Shown piece after piece: positions 8,198-15,556 of a DNA stretch of 64,000 bases; the first letter of the stretch is position 1, and each line of letters starts with the position of its first letter. The stretch comes from JAKRSE01 sp943369295 (GTDB lineage Bacteria; Armatimonadota; Fimbriimonadia; Fimbriimonadales; Fimbriimonadaceae). Location: contig CALRMU020000005.1 of NCBI GenBank assembly GCA_943369295.1, positions 109,066 to 173,065 on the forward strand, given 5' to 3'. The notes under the pieces are model-generated. The model was not told the origin of the DNA and did not search any database. It worked only from the letters and a program-made list of their open reading frames with translations. Made by a program: the position numbers and the translations under genes.

Positions 8198-9613
8198 ATG
8201 CTTCGCGTCGTCATGCTTTCGTGGGAATACCCGCCCCGCATCGTGGGTGGAATCAGCCCCCACGTTTACGAGCTTTCGCAAAAGCTGGCAGCGCGAGACA
8301 TCGAAGTTCACGTCGTTACTAAGGCGACGCCCCAGGCTCCTGATGAAGAAATTGAGCCCAGCGGCGTTCATGTGCACCGCGTTCACCTAGAATCTGAGCC
8401 AAAGAGCTTTCTGCAGGAGATTCACCTGCTCAACAAGGCCACCGACCTTAGGGTCCGCCGCCTTTTAGAAGATTGGCGTCCCGGCGGACAGCCCACGCTT
8501 TTTCATGCTCACGATTGGCTCTCACTGGAATCTGCGAGAGAGCTGAAGTACGAGTACCAGCTGCCCATGGTGGCCACGGTCCACGCAACTGAATGGGGAC
8601 GCAACGGCGGAATCCACACCGATCTGCAGAAAACGATCCACGAACAGGAGTACTGGCTGACTTACGAAGCTTGGCGGGTCATTGTCTGTTCTGACTTTAT
8701 GAAAGATGAAGTACAGAAGTACTTCTCCTGCCCCGCCGACAAGGTCGATATCATTTACAACGGGGTCAATGCCGAAAGGTTTGAGTTCGATTGGACCCCT
8801 GAAGAACGAGCAGCCTGGCGATCCAGACTCGCCGCCCCAGACGAAAAGATCGTCATGTTCGTCGGCAGATTTGTTCGAGAAAAAGGAATCCAAGTTCTGC
8901 TTCAGGCGGCCAGTGCCGTTTTGGCCAAAGAGCCAAACACCAAATTCGTAATTGTCGGTGGAGGCGCGAGAGACACTCTTGAACGATTTGTCAGGTGGTT
9001 TGGCCTGAAAGATAAAGTGCTCTTTACCGGCTTCATGGCCAACCGATCTCTGCACCAGCTCTACCGGTGCGCCGACGTGGCTGTCTTCCCTTCACTTTAT
9101 GAACCCTTCGGAATCGTCGCGTTAGAAGGCATGGCCGCTGGCGCAGCTGTCGTGAGTTCTGATGCAGGTGGCCTGAAGGAAGTCGTGCTGCACGAGGTCA
9201 CAGGCACTACCACTTTTGCAGGGGACCCCGGCTCGCTGGCCTGGGGAATTCTTAACGTGCTCCGCAACCCAGAACGATCGGAGCGGATGAAGAAAAACGC
9301 CAGAACCCGCCTCTCAACTGACTTCGACTGGGGTCGCATTGCTGACCAAACTGTAGAGGTTTACAACCGGGTTTGGAGCGAGTTTCTTACCAGCTATTGG
9401 ACCGAAAAGACTCTATGGCCGGTTGTGCCAGGGGCGGAAGAAAGAGCTGCGGCACTCAAGGTTTCTGAGAAGGCTGAGACTGGCGGCTACGTGCCTCGGC
9501 CAGATTCCTTCCGATCAGTGCCAGATTTGGGCAAGGTGGATACCGATCTTTTGATTGCTGGCGGAAGGAGCGAGGAGACGGAGAAAGCGGACGAAGAGGG
9601 TCTCGGGCTGTAG
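8198..9613 (+). CDS. glycosyltransferase family 4 protein (glycogen-synthase-like)
   Basis: A 471-residue retaining GT-B glycosyltransferase. The N-terminal Rossmann domain begins VVMLSWEYPPRIVGGI, with the glycine-rich acceptor loop typical of glycogen synthase-like GT4 enzymes; the second domain has VMFVGRFVREKGIQVLL and the nucleotide-sugar binding motif EPFGIVALEGMAAG near 303-316, including both Glu of the E-x7-E pattern. The last 70 residues are an unusual charged extension outside the GT-B fold. The bacterial relatives make alpha-glucans or transfer sugars to lipids; donor and acceptor cannot be fixed here. No Shine-Dalgarno; predicted leaderless. Confidence 0.9.
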   Translation: MLRVVMLSWEYPPRIVGGISPHVYELSQKLAARDIEVHVVTKATPQAPDEEIEPSGVHVHRVHLESEPKSFLQEIHLLNKATDLRVRRLLEDWRPGGQPTLFHAHDWLSLESARELKYEYQLPMVATVHATEWGRNGGIHTDLQKTIHEQEYWLTYEAWRVIVCSDFMKDEVQKYFSCPADKVDIIYNGVNAERFEFDWTPEERAAWRSRLAAPDEKIVMFVGRFVREKGIQVLLQAASAVLAKEPNTKFVIVGGGARDTLERFVRWFGLKDKVLFTGFMANRSLHQLYRCADVAVFPSLYEPFGIVALEGMAAGAAVVSSDAGGLKEVVLHEVTGTTTFAGDPGSLAWGILNVLRNPERSERMKKNARTRLSTDFDWGRIADQTVEVYNRVWSEFLTSYWTEKTLWPVVPGAEERAAALKVSEKAETGGYVPRPDSFRSVPDLGKVDTDLLIAGGRSEETEKADEEGLGL

Positions 9614-9672
9614 GAATCCCGAGGCCAATTCCTTGGCTGCCCCTTGAAATGCAGCTGACGAATGATCGCGGA

Positions 9673-9708
9673 CAAAAAACGGCTGACCCCGACATGGAGC
9701 CAGCCGTC
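9673..9708 (-). terminator. terminator downstream of P5C dehydrogenase gene
   Basis: On the minus strand ACGGCTG (9707-9701) pairs with CAGCCGT (9685-9679), with extra pairing inside the loop, followed by a run of T (complement of A at 9674-9679). Confidence 0.75.
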
Positions 9709-9732
9709 TCAAGAAACCGATCTCTCAGAACC

Positions 9733-11364
9733 TCAGGGTTCCTGAAGGAACGGGTAGCGGTAATCGACCGGAGGATTGTAGGTTTCCTTAATCGTCCTGG
9801 CACTCAGCCAACGGTAGAGGTTGAGAGCAGAACCAGCCTTGTCGTTGGTTCCGCTGGCGCGTGCGCCACCGAAGGGCTGCTGACCCACCACGGCTCCGGT
9901 TGGCTTGTCGTTCACATAAAAGTTGCCAGCAGCGTGGCGAAGCTTGTTAGTGGCAAGCACAACGGCGTCTCGATCCTGCGAGATGATTGACCCGGTAAGA
10001 GCATAAGGAGAGGTCGTGTTGACCAAGTCCAAAGTCGCTTCGAATTCTTCATCCTTATAGGTGTAGATGGTCAAGACCGGTCCGAAAATCTCCTCACACA
10101 TCGTGGTGAAATCGGGGGTCTTCGCTTCAATCAAGGTTGGCTGGATATACCAGCCCTTGCTGGAATCTCCTTCTCCGCCAGCCAGGATTTCTGCATCAGA
10201 AGAAGCCTTGGCTTTCTCGATATAGCCCATGATGCTCTTGAAAGACTTCTCGTCAATCACAGCGTTGATAAAGTTGGAAAAGTCTTCCACCGTTCCCATC
10301 TTAAAGCTGCCCATGCCATCCACCATTCCCTGCTTGATTCTTTCGGCCAAGCTGGCGGGAATATAGGCGCGAGAGGCTGCCGAACACTTCTGTCCCTGGT
10401 ACTCAAATGCGCCTCTCAGCAGAGCGGTTACTGCCACCTGGGGGTCGGCCGAAGGATGAACCACCACAAAGTCCTTGCCTCCTGTTTCTCCAACGATGCG
10501 GGGATAGGATTTGTAATTGGCCATGTTTTCGCCAATCGTCTTCCACATAGAGTTGAAAGTCCAGGTGGATCCCGTGAAGTGAACTCCCGCAAACTCTCTG
10601 TGAGTCAAGCAGGTGTCTCCGACCACAGGGCCGGGAGCGTAGATCAGGTTGATGACGCCATCGGGCAGACCAGCTTCCTTCAGCACTTCCATAAAGGCAT
10701 AGGCGCTGTAAACCTGGGTGTTGGCGCACTTCCAGACCACTGTGTTGCCGCAGAGGGCTGCCGAGGTAGGAAGGTTGCCTCCGATCGCGGTGAAGTTGAA
10801 GGGGGTGATGGCCAGAACAAAGCCTTCAAGGGCCCTGTACTCCAACCGGTTGTGCATTCCGGGTCCGCTGACTGGCTGCTGCGCCATGATCTGGGCCAAG
10901 AAGGCAACGTTGAACCTTAGAAAGTCGATGATTTCGCAGGCAGCATCAATTTCTGCCTGGAAGACGTTCTTGCTCTGCCCCAGCATTGTGGTGCAGTTCA
11001 TGTTCCACCTGTGCTTGGTGGCAATCAGGTCGGCAGCGCGAAGAAAGATTGCGGCTCTGTCTTCCCAAGGCATGGCTTCCCAGGCTGGCTTGGCAGCGAG
11101 GGCTGCTTCGACGGCTGCCTCGACGTGCTCCTTGCCGCCCATGCAGTAGCGAGCCAGAAGGTGGCTGGTCTCGTGAGGAGGCCTAATATCGTGAAGGTCG
11201 GTGGTTCGCACCTCCCTGCCCCCGATGATCATTGGGATCTCGGGACACTCTGCTTTTAGTTCGGCAAGGCGGGCCTTGATCTTGGCGCGCTCGGGCGAAC
11301 CCGGAGCGTAGGAAAGGACCGGTTCGTTTGCCGGCAGGGGGTAGCTGAAGCTGCCCAAGCTCAT
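9733..11364 (-). CDS. pruA: L-glutamate gamma-semialdehyde (1-pyrroline-5-carboxylate) dehydrogenase
   Basis: A 543-residue aldehyde dehydrogenase of the P5C dehydrogenase group; oxidises glutamate semialdehyde to glutamate with NAD, the last step of proline (and arginine) breakdown. The catalytic base Glu293 is in VGETGGKDF and the nucleophile Cys327 in GQKCSAASR. The start region (YAPGSPERAKIKARL) and the ending PFGGARASGTNDKAGS match this subfamily. No proline dehydrogenase gene is next to it. ATG 11364 has no Shine-Dalgarno but TAAACT ends 6 bases upstream, so a leaderless mRNA is likely; a good terminator follows. Confidence 0.94.
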   Translation of the reverse strand: MSLGSFSYPLPANEPVLSYAPGSPERAKIKARLAELKAECPEIPMIIGGREVRTTDLHDIRPPHETSHLLARYCMGGKEHVEAAVEAALAAKPAWEAMPWEDRAAIFLRAADLIATKHRWNMNCTTMLGQSKNVFQAEIDAACEIIDFLRFNVAFLAQIMAQQPVSGPGMHNRLEYRALEGFVLAITPFNFTAIGGNLPTSAALCGNTVVWKCANTQVYSAYAFMEVLKEAGLPDGVINLIYAPGPVVGDTCLTHREFAGVHFTGSTWTFNSMWKTIGENMANYKSYPRIVGETGGKDFVVVHPSADPQVAVTALLRGAFEYQGQKCSAASRAYIPASLAERIKQGMVDGMGSFKMGTVEDFSNFINAVIDEKSFKSIMGYIEKAKASSDAEILAGGEGDSSKGWYIQPTLIEAKTPDFTTMCEEIFGPVLTIYTYKDEEFEATLDLVNTTSPYALTGSIISQDRDAVVLATNKLRHAAGNFYVNDKPTGAVVGQQPFGGARASGTNDKAGSALNLYRWLSARTIKETYNPPVDYRYPFLQEP

Positions 11365-11370
11365 GCTTTC

Positions 11371-11376
11371 AGTTTA
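11371..11376 (-). promoter_or_regulatory. -10 element, leaderless-type, pruA
   Basis: TAAACT on the minus strand, 6 bases before ATG 11364. Confidence 0.6.
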
Positions 11377-11432
11377 CTTGGGCGGGCTGATCGGGGTCAG
11401 GCGAGGCGGGATTGGAAGGCCTTCGATGAAAC

Positions 11433-12107
11433 TCAGAGACCTTGCTTGCCCCCATCGATCGGGCGAAGAATCTGCACTTCCAGCTCGGCCAGAATCTCCT
11501 CCAACCAAGAATTGTAGGAGGTTGCATGCGGGCTCGAGCTCCTCAAAGCATATTCGGCGAGGGCCTTCGCTTCCTCAAGATGACCACTCTCCCTTCTCAT
11601 CCAGGCCAAGACAAAAGCCGTCGCGCTGCGATCCTCGCAGAAGCCATAGCCATTGAACTTTCCCTTGATAAATGCCGTTGGAGACACGCAGTTCAAGTCC
11701 GAATCGTCAGCAGTCGCCAAGTCGAAACGCTCTCTGCCGTACCGTTCATAGGTCTCAGCCGCCAGAATCATAGCCCAGCACATTCCCTTTTGGGTTCCAT
11801 CGTGTGACCACCATTGATCCTTGGTGTTTGGAATGCCCGTCAGCCTGCTCCTAAATCGGCAGTCGACCTCTAGAATCTTTTTGGGATCATGAACTTTGCG
11901 CCCAAAATCAGGGACACCGACTGGGTGAATTGACATGTTCACACAAAATCCCGAATCATATCTGTGCGATTGCACCTGAACGACGTGTGTCCACTTGCCT
12001 ACCGTGCGGCGAAACTGTCTCCCTGATCCTTTGAAGCCATCAGCCCGCACGATGGGAGCAAGGTGCAGGGCTATTGCAGTTTCTATTCGAGGCTTACTTA
12101 CTTCCAC
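11433..12107 (-). CDS. DUF4304-like protein
   Basis: A 224-residue cytoplasmic protein whose N-terminal half resembles DUF4304: IVRADGFKGSGRQFRRTV, then WTHVVQVQSHRYDSGFCVNMSIHP, the two-part pattern of a conserved N-terminal domain found in bacterial proteins of unknown role. The C-terminal part (AWMRRESGHLEEAKALAEYAL) is helical and TPR-like. The GTG start at 12107 is supported by TATTGT 6 bases upstream. No functional partner is evident; it lies between pruA and a repeat-rich gap. Function unknown. Confidence 0.75.
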   Translation of the reverse strand: MEVSKPRIETAIALHLAPIVRADGFKGSGRQFRRTVGKWTHVVQVQSHRYDSGFCVNMSIHPVGVPDFGRKVHDPKKILEVDCRFRSRLTGIPNTKDQWWSHDGTQKGMCWAMILAAETYERYGRERFDLATADDSDLNCVSPTAFIKGKFNGYGFCEDRSATAFVLAWMRRESGHLEEAKALAEYALRSSSPHATSYNSWLEEILAELEVQILRPIDGGKQGL

Positions 12108-12113
12108 GGGCCT

Positions 12114-12119
12114 ACAATA
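12114..12119 (-). promoter_or_regulatory. -10 element, leaderless-type, DUF4304 gene
   Basis: TATTGT on the minus strand (TANNNT pattern), 6 bases before GTG 12107. Confidence 0.4.
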
Positions 12120-12225
12120 CCGCCTGGGAATGGTCTGCTTCTAGCTAAAATGTTGCCGCTTTGCTGGTCAACGAAGCACCCAAGCCAGAGATCATGGCGG
12201 CGAATTCCCCAACTTTGAACACTGA

Positions 12226-12341
12226 AAAGGGTGACCGTGGATGGCCCGAAGGGCAGCCGCGGGGTCAACGAAAAAACTTAGTCAAGAACCGCGGTTCCGG
12301 GGCAGCAGCTCCTTCGTCGCAGCCATCCCCGGTCACCCTTT
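12226..12341. repeat. inverted-repeat element in a gene-free gap
   Basis: Arms of 19 bases (12226-12244 and 12323-12341) are inverted copies with one mismatch and enclose about 78 bases that contain a further inverted pair around CCGCGG. The left arm extends into a 26-base segment (12229-12254) that recurs, inverted and with two mismatches, at 19071-19098. The surrounding gap 12108-12469 otherwise shows no gene; a frame from 12161 reads through the repeat and is not protein-like. Confidence 0.65.
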
Positions 12342-12377
12342 GGTAATTTTTGGGATCTGCCAATTAAGGGTCGCCCA

Positions 12378-12413
12378 TTTCCCGCCCGACAGCAAGCTGA
12401 TCGGAGCGGGGCA
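12378..12413. repeat. dispersed repeat with CCCGACAGCAAGCTG core
   Basis: Shares its core and a GTCGGAGCGGG-type right half with 6868-6900. The two halves are partly inverted copies of each other (CCCGAC against GTCGGAGCGGG). It stands in the same gap as the 12226-12341 element. Confidence 0.6.
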
Positions 12414-12469
12414 CCCCACGTCGGACTAAAACCCAACAGAGCTGAGTTCAATGGGGCGGCAAAGAGTCC

Positions 12470-13174
12470 TCAACGCTTAGTCGGCTTCCAGAACCTAAAC
12501 TTCAGCAGAGTCCAGAACGCTTCCGGAGCATCCGTCCAGCGGATCTTCTTCCCTTCCTTCATGTTCCGAGGCTCGTAGCTGATCGGGACCTCGTGAATAG
12601 GTTCGCCAAGCCGGATCGCTTTAGCCGTCACTTCGGGGCAGAACTCAAACCTTTCGCAGCTCAGTTCCATATCCATAATCAGGCGGCGCTCGAAGGCTTT
12701 GTAGCAGGTGGCTTCGTCGTTTAAAGTCACTCCGTACAGAACCTTGACCGCCCACCTGAGAAGAATATTGACCAGCTTATTGGGCAGAGCCATTTTCGGG
12801 TGCATGCCCTTGGTAAACCTGGCCCCGAAAGAAACTCGGTAGGGACCTTTGAGCAGAGGCTGAACAACAGAAGGAATCTGTTCCGGGGCGTATTCCAGGT
12901 CTGCATCCTGAACCACCACGGTCTTGCCCTTGGCGTGAACCAAGCCGGTCCGTATCGCCCGCCCCTTGCCGCCACGGGTCCGGTTGCTTAGAATGATGAT
13001 CTGGTCGCCGAATTCCTTGAGCACGTTAAGTGTGCTGTCGGTGCTGCCATCGTTGATAACGATGATTTGTTTGCTCATAGGAAGCGCGATGAGACGCTGC
13101 ACCACCTCGCGGATCGTGCGCTCTTCATTCAAAGCAGGGACGAGAATCGTCACATCAGGCTGTTCGTCGGCCAT
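12470..13174 (-). CDS. glycosyltransferase family 2 protein (dolichol-phosphate mannosyltransferase-like)
   Basis: A 234-residue GT-A enzyme. The N-terminus VTILVPALNEERTI and the IIVINDGSTDST strand bind the nucleotide sugar; QDADLEY carries the metal-binding D-x-D-type acidic motif. There is no C-terminal membrane segment, so it is the short, soluble form similar to polyprenyl-phosphate mannosyl/glucosyl transferases. It would charge a lipid carrier with a sugar at the cytoplasmic face for later glycosylation. On the minus strand TATTCT ends 12 bases before the ATG, which would give a leader of only a few bases. Confidence 0.9.
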   Translation of the reverse strand: MADEQPDVTILVPALNEERTIREVVQRLIALPMSKQIIVINDGSTDSTLNVLKEFGDQIIILSNRTRGGKGRAIRTGLVHAKGKTVVVQDADLEYAPEQIPSVVQPLLKGPYRVSFGARFTKGMHPKMALPNKLVNILLRWAVKVLYGVTLNDEATCYKAFERRLIMDMELSCERFEFCPEVTAKAIRLGEPIHEVPISYEPRNMKEGKKIRWTDAPEAFWTLLKFRFWKPTKR

Positions 13175-13299
13175 TCAAGCGGGGGGAGAATACTCCAGTT
13201 CTTCCCTACTCCACCCACTTAGCGGCACTCTAATGGTCCCAGTCGTCATTTTCTTTGAACGATGGCCTCGTGACGTGACACTCAAAGGTCGAGCACAAC

Positions 13300-13809
13300 A
13301 TGGATGATCTGATCGAAAAAGGGGCAAGCGGAGATCGTGACGCCCTTAGCGAACTGGTCCGCCAGAACTACCCGGTGGTTTTCAGGTTCTGCGTTCGCAG
13401 ACTTGGGCCAGAACTGGGGCAGGATGCCGCTCAGGAAACCTTTGTCACCATGCAGAAGTCACTCAAGGGCTACAGGGGCCAGGGAAGCTTCTCTACCTGG
13501 CTGTTGGGAATCGCCCACAACCACGTGAGAAACCTCTCTCGCCGCCGCAACGCAGAACCCCTGCCCTTGTCTGAATGGCTTGACGATGGCCCTTCCCCCG
13601 AGCCAGACCTGATTCAGCGAGACCTTTTGAGAAAGGCGCTTTCGCGACTTTCTGAAGACCACCGACAGGCGGTGATGATGCACGAAATTGAAGGATTGAC
13701 CTACCAAGAAATCGCTTCGATTCTGCAGGTGCCCGAAGGCACAGTTAAAAGCCGCCTCCACCACGCTTTCCGCTCGATGAGAGCGGCCCTTACCGAGGTG
13801 ACGGCATGA
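13300..13809 (+). CDS. RNA polymerase ECF-type sigma factor
   Basis: A 169-residue extracytoplasmic-function sigma factor with region 2 (VVFRFCVRRLGPELGQDAAQETFVTMQ, then FSTWLLGIAHNHVRN) and region 4 (LSEDHRQAVMMHEIEGLTYQEIA, then VPEGTVKSRLHHA). It overlaps the downstream anti-sigma gene by four bases (ATGA), the standard arrangement for a sigma/anti-sigma pair. The target promoters, and whether it autoregulates, are not visible; the 125-base upstream gap has no clear -10. Confidence 0.93.
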   Translation: MDDLIEKGASGDRDALSELVRQNYPVVFRFCVRRLGPELGQDAAQETFVTMQKSLKGYRGQGSFSTWLLGIAHNHVRNLSRRRNAEPLPLSEWLDDGPSPEPDLIQRDLLRKALSRLSEDHRQAVMMHEIEGLTYQEIASILQVPEGTVKSRLHHAFRSMRAALTEVTA

Positions 13810-15038
13810 ACGATATTAAAAGCGACCTGAAGGCTTACCTCGACAAGGAACTTTCCCCCGAGAGAATGGAGGAAGTGCGCCTTGCCATTGAGCAGGACCC
13901 TGCACTGAAGGAGGAGGCTGAGTTCTACCAGCTTCTCTCGCGATCAATTTTCTCAGCGGCCAAGACCCCGGAGGTTTCTGGCATGGATAACGCAGTTACA
14001 AAAACACTCAAAGCAACTGAAAAGAAAAAGTTCTCCTTCCCTTCGCTTAAAGCTCTGCCTTCCTGGGGAATCCCTGTGGCTTCGGCCGCGGCTGTCTGCG
14101 TCCTGGCGATGGTCATTTTTGGCCCGGGGATGAAAAATCTTGGGACGAACCGGGCTGAGTCTGGGACTGAAATGACTAAGTCTTCTGCGAGTGAGGTCCC
14201 TGCGGATAAGGCAGAAAGTGCTTACTCGGGCGGCGTGCAGGCTGATCCAACTTTGGGGTCTCCAGGAAGCGAGGCACCTGCGCGGGGCAGAGTGGACTTC
14301 CAAGCCGGCTTGAGGCAGGATTTCGATAAAAGCGAGGTGGCTTCCTCGGCCATTCCCCAAGCATCCACTCTTCAATCCCAGAGACTCATCACCCGAAGTG
14401 GGGACATGACCCTAAGAGTCAAGAACATCTCTGAGTCAGCAGGCAAGGTGGAAAGGATCGCCCAGAGATTCGGCGGCTTTGTCGAGTCCTCCAATGTCTC
14501 ATCCGACCCCAAAAACCCGACCGCCTACTTCACCATTCGAGTCAGTTCGAAACAGTGGGTGCAGGCGAACGAGGCTTTGAAAGGAATGGGAATTCTGATC
14601 AGCGAGAGCGCCACGGGCAGTGATGTGACAGCCGAGGTTTTTGACCTTGAAGCCAGAGTCAAAACTCTGAAGGCAGAAGAAGACAGCCTGCGGACTCTGC
14701 TAAGCCGAGCCAGCCGAATCGGAGACATTCTGCAGATCAAGGACCGCTTGGCCCAGGTCCGTATGGAAATTGAATCCATGGCGAGTCAGGCCAAGAACCT
14801 GAGAAACATGGCTGCCCTCAGCACAATCTCGGTCAACCTGACCCAGGAACCCAAGATTGATGACGAGACTAATCCAGACCCATGGATGGGAGACGCCTGG
14901 ACCTCAGCCGTCAACGCCTTCCAGAGCGCGTTTAAGACGGTCGTCGGGTTCTGTGCCTACGTCATCGTCTTCGCTCCCTTCTGGCTGCCCGTGCTGGTTA
15001 TCAGCTGGATCATGGTGAGAAAGGCGAACAAGAGCTAG
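13806..15038 (+). CDS. anti-sigma-like membrane protein with DUF4349 domain
   Basis: A 410-residue protein translationally coupled to the ECF sigma gene. Residues 1-45 (LKAYLDKELSPERMEEVRLAIEQ) resemble an anti-sigma helical domain without the zinc-binding HxxxCxxC motif. A membrane segment follows at about 82-100 (SWGIPVASAAAVCVLAMVIF), then a low-complexity linker, then a DUF4349 domain from about 195 (RLITRSGDMTLRVKN) with a long helical pair, and a C-terminal membrane segment near 382-403. Fusing DUF4349 to an anti-sigma head makes the extracytoplasmic domain a likely sensor of envelope stress. A strong terminator ends the operon. Confidence 0.85.
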   Translation: MNDIKSDLKAYLDKELSPERMEEVRLAIEQDPALKEEAEFYQLLSRSIFSAAKTPEVSGMDNAVTKTLKATEKKKFSFPSLKALPSWGIPVASAAAVCVLAMVIFGPGMKNLGTNRAESGTEMTKSSASEVPADKAESAYSGGVQADPTLGSPGSEAPARGRVDFQAGLRQDFDKSEVASSAIPQASTLQSQRLITRSGDMTLRVKNISESAGKVERIAQRFGGFVESSNVSSDPKNPTAYFTIRVSSKQWVQANEALKGMGILISESATGSDVTAEVFDLEARVKTLKAEEDSLRTLLSRASRIGDILQIKDRLAQVRMEIESMASQAKNLRNMAALSTISVNLTQEPKIDDETNPDPWMGDAWTSAVNAFQSAFKTVVGFCAYVIVFAPFWLPVLVISWIMVRKANKS

Positions 15039-15057
15039 CTTCACTAGAAGCCTGAAT

Positions 15058-15092
15058 AAAGCCCGCTTGGCTTTTGCCTTGCGGGCTTTTTT
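15058..15092 (+). terminator. rho-independent terminator of sigma/anti-sigma operon
   Basis: AAAGCCCGC (15058-15066) pairs with GCGGGCTTT (15081-15089), loop of 14, ending in TTTTTT. Confidence 0.9.
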
Positions 15093-15111
15093 GAGACTGA
15101 CTGCAAGAGTG

Positions 15112-15136
15112 CCACTGGACCCCGTCCAGTGCTGTT
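15112..15136. repeat. dispersed palindrome GTGCCACTGG family
   Basis: GTGCCACTGGACCCCGTCCA followed by GTGC: a short hairpin (CACTGGAC / GTCCAGTG) of the same family as those at 6690, 18854, 18940, 19227, 19313 and 35191. Confidence 0.65.
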
Positions 15137-15556
15137 CAAGCTAAAGCTCCCCGGTTCTAGCCGCAAGACACGAAGGTTAACTCTCTAAGTCCCTGCCCTC
15201 CACTGCCAGCCGGGCCTTCTTTCCTACTTCAAAAGCCCATCCTGGAAAAACATCGCAGCCGAAATTGTAGCGAACATTAGCCCCGCGGTCGAGGCTAGGC
15301 GGAGCAGCAGTTTTCCAAGCTGAACCCGGTAGAGGCATCGGTACAGGCTCAATACCTGGACCTGAACCTACAATTGTTCAACAATCATTGGATTCATGAC
15401 ATTTTAATACATTTTAATCAACACCAGAAGTGTGCAGTATCAGAATCTTTACCTTTTATGAAGTTATGAAAAATTGAAAAAATCCTTCTCCATAATGATT
15501 TTGCAGAAGCGCATGAAACGCCTCTCACAAAGATTGTTCACAGGAGCAGTTTGCTT
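15137..15556. promoter_or_regulatory. AT-rich upstream region of cydAB with palindrome and tandem decamers
   Basis: No gene is seen. A perfect 13-base palindrome ATTGTTCAACAAT lies at 15373-15385, and a tandem repeat of ACATTTTAAT (two copies, one helical turn each) lies at 15399-15418. Both are 140-180 bases upstream of cydA and could bind redox or oxygen regulators; the palindrome has the TTGT...ACAA ends of Rex-type sites but a much shorter centre. A Shine-Dalgarno AGGAG at 15543-15547 precedes ATG 15557. Confidence 0.5.

Noticed and set aside
12161..12346. Plus-strand frame through the repeat at 12.2 kb
   Set aside because: TTG start, sequence is mostly repeat, and the TAAAAT nearby overlaps a different frame that ends after 22 codons.
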